From: Actinomycetota bacterium
Lineage (GTDB): Bacteria; Actinomycetota; Acidimicrobiia; Acidimicrobiales; Ilumatobacteraceae
Assembly: GCA_030645495.1 (NCBI GenBank)
Contig: JAUSLV010000016.1
Span: 1-64,000 of the forward strand
DNA: 64,000 nt
Reading direction: 5' to 3'
Of this stretch, positions 40,723 to 49,084 are shown piece after piece. The notes beneath the pieces were generated by a model. The model was given only the letters and a program-made list of their open reading frames with translations, searched no databases and was not told where the DNA came from. Numbering within the stretch: position 1 is the first letter of the stretch; each line of letters starts with the position of its first letter. A program made the translations under genes and the position numbers.

Positions 40723-41532
40723 ATGAAGTTGCTCGACGGCAAGATCGGTTTCGTCACCGGCGCAGGTCACGGTCAGGGCCGCACGCATGCGGTACGGATG
40801 GCGCAGGAGGGTGCCCAACTCATCCTGTGCGACATCTGCGCGCCGATTCCGCAGACACAGGCGCCGATGGCCACCTACGAAGAGCTGGAGGAGACCGCGC
40901 GCCTCGTCGAGGCGGCCGGCGGGCAGGTGGTGTTCGGCATTGCCGACGTGCGCGACCGCGCTGCCGTGCAGGCGATCGTGGACAAAGGGCTGGCGAAGTT
41001 CGGCTCCGTTGACGTGGTGTCGGCCAACGCAGGCATCTGGAAGCCCACCCCGTTCGTCGACATCGAGGACGACGAGTACGACGCGATCGTCGACACCAGC
41101 ATGCGCGGCGCATGGAACACGTGCAAGGCCGTGGTGCCCTCGATGATCGCCAACGGGCGTGGTGGTTCGATCGTGATCACCAGCTCCGCCGCCGGTATCC
41201 GCGGCCAGGCACCGTGGGCGCACTACGCCGCGGCCAAGCACGCCGTGGTGGGGTTGATGCGCTCGCTCTCCAACGAACTGGCGAAGTACAGCATCCGCGT
41301 CAACACCGTGCACCCCACTGGCGTCGCCACGTTCATGGGCATGCAGCCGGTCGTGGCCGAGATGGCCGCCAACGAGCCGCTGTTCCTGATGGGCGCGGCC
41401 AACATGCTGCCGATCGACGTCATCCAGCCCGAGGACGTGTCGAACGCCGTCGTATGGCTGATGTCCGACCAAGCCCAGTGGATCACCGGCGTGGCGTTGC
41501 CCGTCGACGCCGGCAACACCAACAAGCCGTAG
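40723..41532 (+). CDS. Mycofactocin-type SDR
   Basis: A 269-residue SDR of the mycofactocin-coupled group (TIGR03971-like). It has TGAGHGQG at residues 12-19, the long insert DICAPIPQTQAPMATYEELEETARLVE after the second strand, ANAG at 101-104, S155, Y168, K172 (YAAAK), and the tail VHPTGVATFM...QPEDVSNAVVWLMSD...GVALPVDAGNTNKP. Such enzymes keep a non-exchangeable nicotinamide and pass electrons to mycofactocin. No mycofactocin biosynthesis genes are in the window. AAGGAG precedes the ATG. It lies between two CoA-transferases in one operon. Confidence 0.88.
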   Translation: MKLLDGKIGFVTGAGHGQGRTHAVRMAQEGAQLILCDICAPIPQTQAPMATYEELEETARLVEAAGGQVVFGIADVRDRAAVQAIVDKGLAKFGSVDVVSANAGIWKPTPFVDIEDDEYDAIVDTSMRGAWNTCKAVVPSMIANGRGGSIVITSSAAGIRGQAPWAHYAAAKHAVVGLMRSLSNELAKYSIRVNTVHPTGVATFMGMQPVVAEMAANEPLFLMGAANMLPIDVIQPEDVSNAVVWLMSDQAQWITGVALPVDAGNTNKP

Positions 41533-41541
41533 GAGGCTCAC

Positions 41542-42744
41542 ATGATCAAGCTGCTCGAAGGCGTACGTGTCGTCGAATGTGCCGTGCTGTTCAACGGCGA
41601 CCAGACCGGCCGGCTGCTCGGCGACCTGGGAGCGACGGTGATCAAGGTGGAGGCACCGGGCGTCGGTGACTACCTGCGCGACTTCCTCGGCCAGATCACA
41701 CCGCACCACAGCCCGGCGCACATGTACGTCAACCGCAACAAGCGGTCGATGACGTTGAACCTGCGTTCGGAGGAGGGGCGGGCGATCTTCTTCGACCTGA
41801 TCCGCACCGCCGACATCTTCATCGACGGCTTCGCCGGCGACGCGTGTGCGCGGATGGGTATCGGCTACGAGGCGCAGTGCGCCGTCAAGCCCGACATCAT
41901 CTACGCGCAGTGCAGCGGCTTCGGCGCCCAAGGTCCGTATGCCGAGATCCCCACGCACGGCCAGATGATGGGCGCGCTCGGAGGCGGTGTGCAGCTGGCG
42001 ATGGGCGACGACGGTCTGGTGCACGAACTTGGTGGGATGAGCGACGGCACGGTGGTGGGCGCCACGAACACGGCCCTCACCGCCGTCGCCGCCCTGATCC
42101 AGCGCAACCGCACCGGCGAGGGTGCATACATCGACGGCGCAGGCTCCGATGCCGTGCTGGCGACGCAATGGTTCCACGCGACGTATGAGTGGAACGACGC
42201 GCGACTCACGGATCGGCGGGGCATGCCACAGAACGGGCCGAGCGCGAAGTACCACTTCTACGAGACGAGCGACCACAAGTTCGTGCTGTTCTGCGCGATC
42301 GAGCCCAAGTTCTGGGCCAACTTCTGCAACGCGATCGGCCGCCCCGACCTGTTGGTCACTGGCGATGACGGGGCACCGGTCGACTTCGGTTCGGGCTCGG
42401 ATGGCGAGAGCTTGGCGCATGTGCTGCAGGCGATCTTCCACACGCGCACGAAGGACGAGTGGGTGGCGCTGGCGCTGGCGGCCGACATCGCGCTCGGCCC
42501 GGCCAACCAGGTGGCCGACCTGATCGATGACCCGCACATCAAGGCGCGAGGCATCATCCACGAGTCGGTGCACCCGCACGGTGGGCCGTTCGCCAGCGTG
42601 GGTTGGGCGGCGCCGGTGCAGGGGCAGCCGTTCTCGATCGAGCACCCAGCGCCCTTGCTCGGCGAGCACACCGACGAGGTCCTGTCGGAACTGGGCCACG
42701 ACGCGGCCGCAGTCGCCCGCCTGCGTTCCGAAAGGATCGTGTAA
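41542..42744 (+). CDS. CaiB/BaiF CoA-transferase
   Basis: A 400-residue family III CoA-transferase: GVRVVECAVLFNGDQTGRLLGDLGATVIKVEAPG, NRNKRSMTLNL, the catalytic aspartate D168 in GGMSDGTVVGA, RTGEGAYIDGAGSDAVLATQW and a C-terminal LLGEHTDEVLSELGHD. It moves CoA between an acyl-CoA donor and a carboxylate. GGAGG lies before ATG 41542, nine bases after the SDR stop. Last gene of the 36-42.7 kb operon; the ABC importer follows after 264 bases. Confidence 0.9.
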   Translation: MIKLLEGVRVVECAVLFNGDQTGRLLGDLGATVIKVEAPGVGDYLRDFLGQITPHHSPAHMYVNRNKRSMTLNLRSEEGRAIFFDLIRTADIFIDGFAGDACARMGIGYEAQCAVKPDIIYAQCSGFGAQGPYAEIPTHGQMMGALGGGVQLAMGDDGLVHELGGMSDGTVVGATNTALTAVAALIQRNRTGEGAYIDGAGSDAVLATQWFHATYEWNDARLTDRRGMPQNGPSAKYHFYETSDHKFVLFCAIEPKFWANFCNAIGRPDLLVTGDDGAPVDFGSGSDGESLAHVLQAIFHTRTKDEWVALALAADIALGPANQVADLIDDPHIKARGIIHESVHPHGGPFASVGWAAPVQGQPFSIEHPAPLLGEHTDEVLSELGHDAAAVARLRSERIV

Positions 42745-42775
42745 CCGACCCTTGTGCTCGGTCGCGGCCTGTGGG

Positions 42776-42781
42776 TAGAAT
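42776..42781 (+). promoter_or_regulatory. -10 box for the importer genes
   Basis: TAGAAT with an 18-base spacer from a weak TTGTGC -35 (42752-42757). The roughly 225-base leader between here and the substrate-binding protein is the most AT-rich stretch in the window. It holds ACAATTGT (42789-42796) and TTGTTCGATCAA (42793-42804), both symmetric or nearly so. I recognise no riboswitch in it. Confidence 0.4.
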
Positions 42782-43008
42782 CAGTTACACAATTGTTCGA
42801 TCAACTCGATCATGGGCAGTTGTCCGCTGCCGAGGCGCGTTTGTGGGGGCACAGCGAGCGGAGTACCTCGGGGGTCTCGGACCAATTCCGTGGCCTCTTC
42901 TGGTGGAATATTTGGCAGCGATCGATAAGAAGCTCTGGACAACTGTGAATCAGTACACCTATTATCAATACCGGCAGCAGTTGGCTGCCATTCACAAGGG
43001 GGATACTT

Positions 43009-44319
43009 TTGATTTCTACGACTAGATCCGTTCGTCGTCGAGTGCTGGCAGGCGTCATCGTCGCGTCAACGCTCTTCGCGGCGTGCAGCGATGACGACAA
43101 GTCGTCCGACTCGACCGATGCGCCCGAGACCACCGGCGCCACCGACACCACCGGCGCTCCGGAGTCCACCCTCCCGCCCAAGTCGCCGATCGTCATCGGC
43201 GGCACGTTCGACACCAGTGGCCTCACCGGCGTCCCCGAGTCGATCAAGGTCGTCGAGGCCTGGGCTACGTACATCAACGCCATGGGTGGCATCAATGGTC
43301 ACCCGGTCGAGCTCGACATCCGCGACACCGCCGGCGACCCGGCCAAGGCCGCATCGCAGACCACTGAAGTGCTGGCCAACGATCCGGTGTTGTTCCTCGT
43401 GCAGTCGTCCAGCACCGAGGCCAGCCAGGCCGAAGCGCTGATCGCCTCGGGCATCCCGATCATGGGCGCCGGCTACAGCCCGGCCCTGTGGGGTGGCAGC
43501 ATCGCGGCATTCGGGCTCGAGTGCGGCCCCGACGCCCCAATTCCGTGCGCTGCGTCCAACGTGTTCCCGATCTCCACCACCTTCGGCGCGGTCGTCGACG
43601 AGCAGGTGTTGGGTGCTCAGGCAGCCGGCGCGACCAAGCTCGCCGTTGCGGCGTGCGCCGAAGTGGAGGCCTGCTCGCAGGCCGGTCCGGTGTTCGAAGC
43701 GACCGCCAAGGCAGTCGGTATCGCATCGGTCGGCACCACCAAGGTCAGCTCGACCGCGACCGACTACTCGGCCGAGTGCATCAGCTGGATCAACCAGGGT
43801 GTCGATTTCATCCAGATCAGTGGTGGCGCGTCGCTGGCCGAAGGCCTGTACGCCTCCTGCACCGATCAGGGCTACACCGGTATCTTTGGCGCCTCCGCCG
43901 GTTCGGTGAGCGGCAAGCTCATCACGCTCGACGGCATCACCCTCGCTGGCGGCCTCAACGGCTTCCCGTGGTTCGTCGACGACCCGCTCGTCGCCGAGTA
44001 CACGGAAGCGATGAAGGCCGGCGGTGTCAGTGACGAGGGAATCCATTCCCCGACCGCCACCGCTCTGTGGAGCGTGCTGCAGCTGTTCGCCAAGGCCAAC
44101 GCCGACCTCGTCGACGAGCCGACGGCGGCCATCGTGCTGGAGAACATGTACACCATCACCGACGAGACGCTGGGCGGGCTCATCGCCCCCACCACGTTCT
44201 ACAAGGACCAGCCCGGGCCGGAGAAGGCCCGCAACTGCTTCTGGCCGTACATCCTCAAGGACGGCGAGTTCACCAACCCGCTGGGCGGCCTTACCGTCCA
44301 GTGCTACCCGGAAGTGTGA
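43009..44319 (+). CDS. Branched-chain-type ABC substrate-binding lipoprotein
   Basis: A 436-residue periplasmic-binding-type lipoprotein. The start is TTG 43009 behind AAGGGGGAT. Arginines at the N-terminus, a hydrophobic core (VLAGVIVASTLF) and lipobox FAAC with C26 give a type II signal. A Ser/Thr/Asp-rich linker follows, then the type I binding fold (IVIGGTFDTSGLTGVPESIKVVEAWATYINAMGGINGHPVELDIRDTAGDPAKA), as in LivJ and related amide/urea/organic-acid binders. It should deliver the ligand to the fused permease-ATPase downstream. The ligand is unknown; location beside racemase and CoA-transferases favours a carboxylate. Confidence 0.9.
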   Translation: MISTTRSVRRRVLAGVIVASTLFAACSDDDKSSDSTDAPETTGATDTTGAPESTLPPKSPIVIGGTFDTSGLTGVPESIKVVEAWATYINAMGGINGHPVELDIRDTAGDPAKAASQTTEVLANDPVLFLVQSSSTEASQAEALIASGIPIMGAGYSPALWGGSIAAFGLECGPDAPIPCAASNVFPISTTFGAVVDEQVLGAQAAGATKLAVAACAEVEACSQAGPVFEATAKAVGIASVGTTKVSSTATDYSAECISWINQGVDFIQISGGASLAEGLYASCTDQGYTGIFGASAGSVSGKLITLDGITLAGGLNGFPWFVDDPLVAEYTEAMKAGGVSDEGIHSPTATALWSVLQLFAKANADLVDEPTAAIVLENMYTITDETLGGLIAPTTFYKDQPGPEKARNCFWPYILKDGEFTNPLGGLTVQCYPEV

Positions 44320-44341
44320 GCCAGCTCACCTGTTGAACCTC

Positions 44342-44375
44342 GAAGGGGGGCGGGCCACTCGGCCCGCCCCCCTTC
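44342..44375 (+). terminator. Strong hairpin between binding protein and permease
   Basis: A 15-base perfect stem (GAAGGGGGGCGGGCC and its complement) with a four-base ACTC loop, 22 bases after the stop of the binding-protein gene. No U-tract follows. It would stop or slow transcription, or protect the upstream message, so the binding protein could be made in excess over the transporter body. Confidence 0.75.
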
Positions 44376-44492
44376 CCGCACTACGTAATCTGTTGCACTG
44401 TCCGTAGCTGCCGGCCCTTCGCCGCAGCGCTCCGACTTGGGGGAGTCCACCGTTGTCAGCCCGAACCACTGTCACGCCGAGTGAGGCATGCG

Positions 44493-47210
44493 ATGAGTGA
44501 TCTGCTCCCCTTCATCATCACCGGTCTCGTCACCGGCATGATCTACGGCCTTGCCGGCACGGGCCTCGTGCTCACCTTCAAGACCTCCGGCATCTTCAAC
44601 TTCGGGCATGGCGCGATCCTCACCGCCGCCTGCCTGCTCTTCTACTGGCTGCGGGTCACGCTCGAGTGGGATTGGAAGGTGGGGGCGTTCGTGAGCATCG
44701 CGATCGCCGGCCCACTGCTCGGCTTCTTGCTCGAAATGGTGGCCAGGAACCTGTCGCGTCAACGCACGACGATGAAGATCGTCGGCACGGTTGGCCTCAC
44801 CGTGATGGTGCCGGCGCTGTGCCTGGTGTTCTACCCCGAGTCGAAGGTCGGCCTGCGGGTCGAGCGGTTCATCCCGTTCAGCAATCGTGCCCGCTATCGC
44901 TACCGCATCTTCGACGTCAACATCTTCGGCGACCAGCTCGTCACCGGCGGCGTCGCCATCGTCGGTGTGGTGGCGCTCTACTGCGTGTTCCGCTTCAGCC
45001 GACTGGGCCTGAAGATGCGCGCGGCGGTCGATGACCCCGACCTGCTGGAGCTGCTGGGCACCAGCACGATCCGCGTGCAGCGGATGGCCTGGATGATCGG
45101 CAGCACGTTCGCCGCCGTGTCGGGCATTCTCGTGCTGCCCTACGCCAGCCTCGAACCGTTCAGCCTGGTGTTCCTGGCCACGTATGCCTTCGGTGCATCG
45201 GCGATCGGTGGCTTCACCAGCATCCCGCTCACCTTCATCGGTGGTCTCGCAATCGGCATCGTGCAGGACGTGATCGGTTACGTGATCACCGACCACAACT
45301 GGACCACGGTCGACGGTCTCACCGACGCGTTGCCGTTCCTGGTGCTGTTCGTCGTGCTGCTGGTGATTCCCAAACACCGTTTGGCACCGCGCGCCAGCGC
45401 AGAAGCCCGGCCGCCGTTGTCATGGACCGGTCCGATCGAGCTGCGTCTGGGCACTGGTGTGATCGCGCTCGCGGTCCTGCTGCTGATCCCGCAAGTGGTC
45501 ACCGACAAGCTGCCGTTCTTCACCTTCGGTCTGTGTCAGGCGATCCTCATGCTCTCGCTGGGCCTGTTGGTGAAGACCAGTGGCCAGGTGTCGCTGTGCC
45601 ACGGCACCTTCGCCGCCATCAGCGCGGCAGCGTTCTCGCAGTTCACCGTCGGTGCGGGCATTCCCTGGCTACCGGCGTTGTTCCTCGCCGGCCTCGTGGC
45701 AGTGCCGGTCGGTGCGCTCGTCGCGCTGCCCGCTATCCGTCTCCACGGCGTCTACCTCGCACTGGCCACGTATGGCTTCGGCATCTTGGTGACGCGCTTG
45801 TTCTTCCCGCAGAACTGGATGTTCTTCTCCTACGCCGGCGGCCGCAAGATCCGCACGCCGTTCGGGTCCACCGATCCGCACACGCGCTACTACGTCATCA
45901 TGGCGGTGCTGGTGGTGTGCGCGATCGTCATCGCGCTCATCTCGTCGTCCAGGTTGGGTCGCGTGTTGCGCGGCATGTCGGGCAGCCCCTCGGCAGTGTC
46001 CACGCTGGGTCTGTCCACCAGCGTCACCAAGGTGATCGTGTTCTGCATCTCCGCATTCATGGCCGGAATCGCCGGCGTGATGTACGGCGTGGCCCTCACC
46101 ACCGTCGACGGCTCCACCACCGTGTTCCAGCCGTTCAACTCGCTGGTGTTGATCGCGATCCTGGCGTTGGCCCCGTTCCGCGAGCCGTGGTATGCGGTCT
46201 TCGGCGCGTTCACTGCGGTGATTCCTGCATTCTTCAGCGGCGACCGCACGCCCAACGTGCTGAATGCGATGTTCGGGCTGTTCGCGATCATGATCGCGCT
46301 GCGCGGCGGACACCCGCCGATGAACCCGAAGCTTGCTGCGTTCTTCGGGCGGTTCGGCCGTAAGCGGGCGCACGAGGAGTTCGAAGTCACGCGCCCGATC
46401 AGGTCGGTCGCCTCCGACAGCCCTGGCCTGGAGGTCGACGACCTGCGGGTGCAGTTCGGCGGCATCCGCGCCGTCGACCAGTTCAGCTTGCGTGCGCCAC
46501 TCGGCCGTATCACCGGCCTGATCGGCCCCAATGGCGCGGGTAAGACCACCACGTTCAACGCCATCAGCGGTATCAATCGCAACGTCGATGGCGACATCCG
46601 GTTCCATGGTAGGAACGTGTCCCGCATGTCGTCGCCAGCGCGTGCCCGCATGGGTCTCGGCCGCACGTTCCAGCTGATGGAGCTGTGCGACGAGCTCAGC
46701 GTTCGCGAGAACGTGGCCCTCGGCTACGAAGCACCCAAGGTGGGCTCGCGGGTCGTGCGTCAGATCGTTGCGCCCCCGCACGAGCGACGGTCGATGGCCG
46801 AGTGCACCGCGCAGTCGCTCGACCTGTGTGGCATCAGCCATCTCGCCGAGCAGCAGGCCGGTGCGCTCTCCACGGGCGAACGTCGCCTGGTGGAACTCGC
46901 CCGCTGCCTCTCCGGCCCGTTCGACCTCCTGCTGCTCGACGAACCCTCGTCGGGCCTCGATCGAGAAGAGACCGTGAGGTTCGCCGAAGTGCTGCAACAC
47001 GTGGTGGAGAGTCGCGGCTGCGGCATTCTGCTGGTGGAGCACGACATGTCGCTGGTGATGAAGGTGTGCGACTACATCTTCGTGCTCGACTTCGGTCGTC
47101 CGATCTTCGACGGCACACCGGCGGAGGTTGCGTCCAGCGACGTGGTGCGTGCCGCCTACCTCGGGTCCGAGTCCGAGGTGCTCGAGGAGTTCGAGGAGAA
47201 CCTGTCATGA
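44493..47210 (+). CDS. LivH-LivM-LivG fusion: two permeases and an ATPase in one chain
   Basis: A 905-residue protein with three consecutive modules. Residues about 1-300 are a LivH-type permease (MIYGLAGTGLVLTFKTSGIFNFGHGAI). About 310-615 is a LivM-type permease (LGLLVKTSGQVSLCHGTFAAI, LPAIRLHGVYLALATYGFGI). About 640-905 is a LivG-type ATPase (Walker A GPNGAGKTTT near 680, signature LSTGERRLVE, Walker B LLLLDEPSSGLD, H-loop LLVEHDMSLV). I see no frameshift between modules. ATG 44493 has GAGG nearby; GTG 44481 is an alternative. With the separate LivF this gives a complete importer. Confidence 0.92.
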   Translation: MSDLLPFIITGLVTGMIYGLAGTGLVLTFKTSGIFNFGHGAILTAACLLFYWLRVTLEWDWKVGAFVSIAIAGPLLGFLLEMVARNLSRQRTTMKIVGTVGLTVMVPALCLVFYPESKVGLRVERFIPFSNRARYRYRIFDVNIFGDQLVTGGVAIVGVVALYCVFRFSRLGLKMRAAVDDPDLLELLGTSTIRVQRMAWMIGSTFAAVSGILVLPYASLEPFSLVFLATYAFGASAIGGFTSIPLTFIGGLAIGIVQDVIGYVITDHNWTTVDGLTDALPFLVLFVVLLVIPKHRLAPRASAEARPPLSWTGPIELRLGTGVIALAVLLLIPQVVTDKLPFFTFGLCQAILMLSLGLLVKTSGQVSLCHGTFAAISAAAFSQFTVGAGIPWLPALFLAGLVAVPVGALVALPAIRLHGVYLALATYGFGILVTRLFFPQNWMFFSYAGGRKIRTPFGSTDPHTRYYVIMAVLVVCAIVIALISSSRLGRVLRGMSGSPSAVSTLGLSTSVTKVIVFCISAFMAGIAGVMYGVALTTVDGSTTVFQPFNSLVLIAILALAPFREPWYAVFGAFTAVIPAFFSGDRTPNVLNAMFGLFAIMIALRGGHPPMNPKLAAFFGRFGRKRAHEEFEVTRPIRSVASDSPGLEVDDLRVQFGGIRAVDQFSLRAPLGRITGLIGPNGAGKTTTFNAISGINRNVDGDIRFHGRNVSRMSSPARARMGLGRTFQLMELCDELSVRENVALGYEAPKVGSRVVRQIVAPPHERRSMAECTAQSLDLCGISHLAEQQAGALSTGERRLVELARCLSGPFDLLLLDEPSSGLDREETVRFAEVLQHVVESRGCGILLVEHDMSLVMKVCDYIFVLDFGRPIFDGTPAEVASSDVVRAAYLGSESEVLEEFEENLS

Positions 47211-47923
47211 ACACGGCGATCGATACGAACTCGCTCGAACTCACCGGTGTCACCAGCGGCTACGACACCACCACGATCTTGCGCAACGTCGACCTGTCGG
47301 TGCCGGCCGGTTCGGTCACCGCCCTCCTGGGCTCGAACGGCGCGGGCAAGTCGACGCTGTTGAAGACGGTGTCGGGCCTGGTGCGCCCCACTGCGGGCAC
47401 TGTCCGCCTCGGTGGCGAGGACATCACCAACCTGCCCACCAACCAGCGCGCCAAGCACGGGTTGTGTCACATTCCCGAGGGGCGGGCGATCTTCCGCCAC
47501 CTCACCGTTCGCGAGAACCTGCTGCTGATGGCGGGCCCGGGCCACGAGGATGCATTGATCGAGCGTTGCACGAAGGCGTTTCCGATCCTCGGCCAGCGGC
47601 TCAGTCAGCGGGCCGGGTCGATGAGCGGCGGGCAGCAGCAGATGCTGGCGATGTGTCGTGCGTACGCCCACAACCCGAAGCTGATCCTCGTCGACGAAGC
47701 GTCACTGGGCCTGGCCCCGATCTTGGTCGACGAGATCTTCCGCTTCCTGCGGCAGGTGGCCGACGAGGGTGCTGCCCTGCTGATCGTCGACCAGTTCATC
47801 ACTCGCGCTCTTGCGCTGGCCTCGAAGGTGTACGTGATGAACCGCGGCGAGATGGTGTTCTCCGGCACGCCGGCCGATCTCGAGAGCGACGACGTGTTCA
47901 GCCGCTACCTCGGCAACGAGTGA
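47207..47923 (+). CDS. LivF-type ABC ATPase
   Basis: A 238-residue ATP-binding subunit: Walker A GSNGAGKST, Q-loop region NLPTNQRAKHGLCHIPEGRAIFRHLTVRENL, signature MSGGQQQMLAMCRA and Walker B LILVDEASLGLAP. The HIPEGRxIF segment marks the LivF branch. The switch histidine of the H-loop is replaced (IVDQFITRAL), as commonly seen with Q in LivF proteins (VEQN). Its ATG overlaps the fusion gene's stop by four bases. It forms the second nucleotide-binding domain with the LivG module. Confidence 0.9.
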   Translation: MNTAIDTNSLELTGVTSGYDTTTILRNVDLSVPAGSVTALLGSNGAGKSTLLKTVSGLVRPTAGTVRLGGEDITNLPTNQRAKHGLCHIPEGRAIFRHLTVRENLLLMAGPGHEDALIERCTKAFPILGQRLSQRAGSMSGGQQQMLAMCRAYAHNPKLILVDEASLGLAPILVDEIFRFLRQVADEGAALLIVDQFITRALALASKVYVMNRGEMVFSGTPADLESDDVFSRYLGNE

Positions 47924-47944
47924 CCCTCCCGCCTCGCTTCGGCC

Positions 47945-49084
47945 TCACACGTCGAGCGCGGCGAGCAGGTCGTTGTCGATGGCTTCCCAACCGAACCGCA
48001 ACGTCTGCAACGCGATCAGGTCTTCTGGCTGCTGACGCGGGCTGCAGAGCATGTACATGAACCCGTGGATCGTCTGCCGCCGCCACGACAGCCATGCTGC
48101 ATCCCACGCGATCTGTGGGCCGCCGTGCAGCGCCAGGTGGTGCAGGTAGTGACGCAGGATCGGCTGCTCGTGCTCGCGCCGATCCTCCACGTCGAGCGAG
48201 CCGACGATGGCGTAGTTGAGGTCGTTGCCCCACCGCCCGGCCATCGGTGACCAGTCGTAGAGCCCGGGGGTGCCGTCGGCGCTGAAGAACATGTTGCCCA
48301 GGTGCGGGTCGCCGTGGATCAGGCACAGCGGCTGTGCACCCTCTTCGCGGTACTTGGCCACGAGTGCACGCTTCACGATGTTGCGATCGAGCAGGTCGGT
48401 GGGCAGGAACTCGCAATGCGGCAGCTGCGTGCGCCGGGCCCACCAGCCCTCCTTGAACGAGCCGAAGATGCCGGATTCCTCCGCTGCCATCTGCTCGATG
48501 TCGGGGGTGCCGACGGACGTGCCGGCCAGCCAATCCACCGTGGTGAGTTCTGGCGCATCGAACCACAGTGCGTGCAGTTGGGCCAGCTGCTCGGCCATCC
48601 GATACGCCGTCGCGGCCGTGACGGTGGTGCCGGCGCTGGCCAGGATGGCATTGCGGGCGAGCAGGTCTTCCATCAGGAAGGTCGAGCGCTCGTCGGCGCC
48701 CACCGTGGCGAAGAAGCACCCGGGGATGTTGAGGCCGGGCAGCAGGGGGGCGACGTCCTGGTAGAACCGGGCCTCGGTGTGGATGCGCCAACCGAGGCTG
48801 CCCTCCAGCGCCCGCGGACCCAGCTGGCCCTTCACGAACATCGTGGCCGGCAGCCGCTGCTCGTGGCCGGCGCGGTTGTAGTCCAGCAGCACACGCACCG
48901 TCGACTCGCTGCCATGGCGAACGGGCCCGAGGTGCACGCTCGTGACCTCCACGCCGGGGTACTGCACCTGCAGCGCCTCGGTGAACCACGACGTGGTGAT
49001 CTCGTCGACCGACTTCAGTGGAGCGACGGCATCGCCGGCGCGGCCCACGGAGAGTTGCGGGGTTGCAGGCACGTCCATGGTCAT
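47945..49084 (-). CDS. APH-like phosphotransferase
   Basis: A 379-residue kinase-fold protein with the catalytic loop LIHGDPHLGNMFF and metal-binding segment LYDWSPMAGRWGNDLNYA. The N-lobe carries GSESTVRVLLDY and ATMFVKGQLG. A DUF1679/EcKinase- or ACAD10-kinase-like branch is likelier than aminoglycoside resistance, because it is translated directly after a crotonase (four-base overlap at 49081-49084). Possibly phosphorylates a hydroxyacyl intermediate. An ATG three codons in (49078) is an alternative start. Confidence 0.8.
   Translation of the reverse strand: MTMDVPATPQLSVGRAGDAVAPLKSVDEITTSWFTEALQVQYPGVEVTSVHLGPVRHGSESTVRVLLDYNRAGHEQRLPATMFVKGQLGPRALEGSLGWRIHTEARFYQDVAPLLPGLNIPGCFFATVGADERSTFLMEDLLARNAILASAGTTVTAATAYRMAEQLAQLHALWFDAPELTTVDWLAGTSVGTPDIEQMAAEESGIFGSFKEGWWARRTQLPHCEFLPTDLLDRNIVKRALVAKYREEGAQPLCLIHGDPHLGNMFFSADGTPGLYDWSPMAGRWGNDLNYAIVGSLDVEDRREHEQPILRHYLHHLALHGGPQIAWDAAWLSWRRQTIHGFMYMLCSPRQQPEDLIALQTLRFGWEAIDNDLLAALDV

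Noticed and set aside
42603-43025. A 140-residue plus-strand frame running from the CoA-transferase end into the importer leader
   Set aside because: It overlaps the end of a conserved gene in another frame, has no ribosome site or motif and no plausible partner. Probably non-coding.
44342-44375. Classical Rho-independent terminator ending the operon
   Set aside because: No U-run follows, and the permease and ATPase genes downstream clearly belong with the binding protein. Treated as an intra-operon hairpin.
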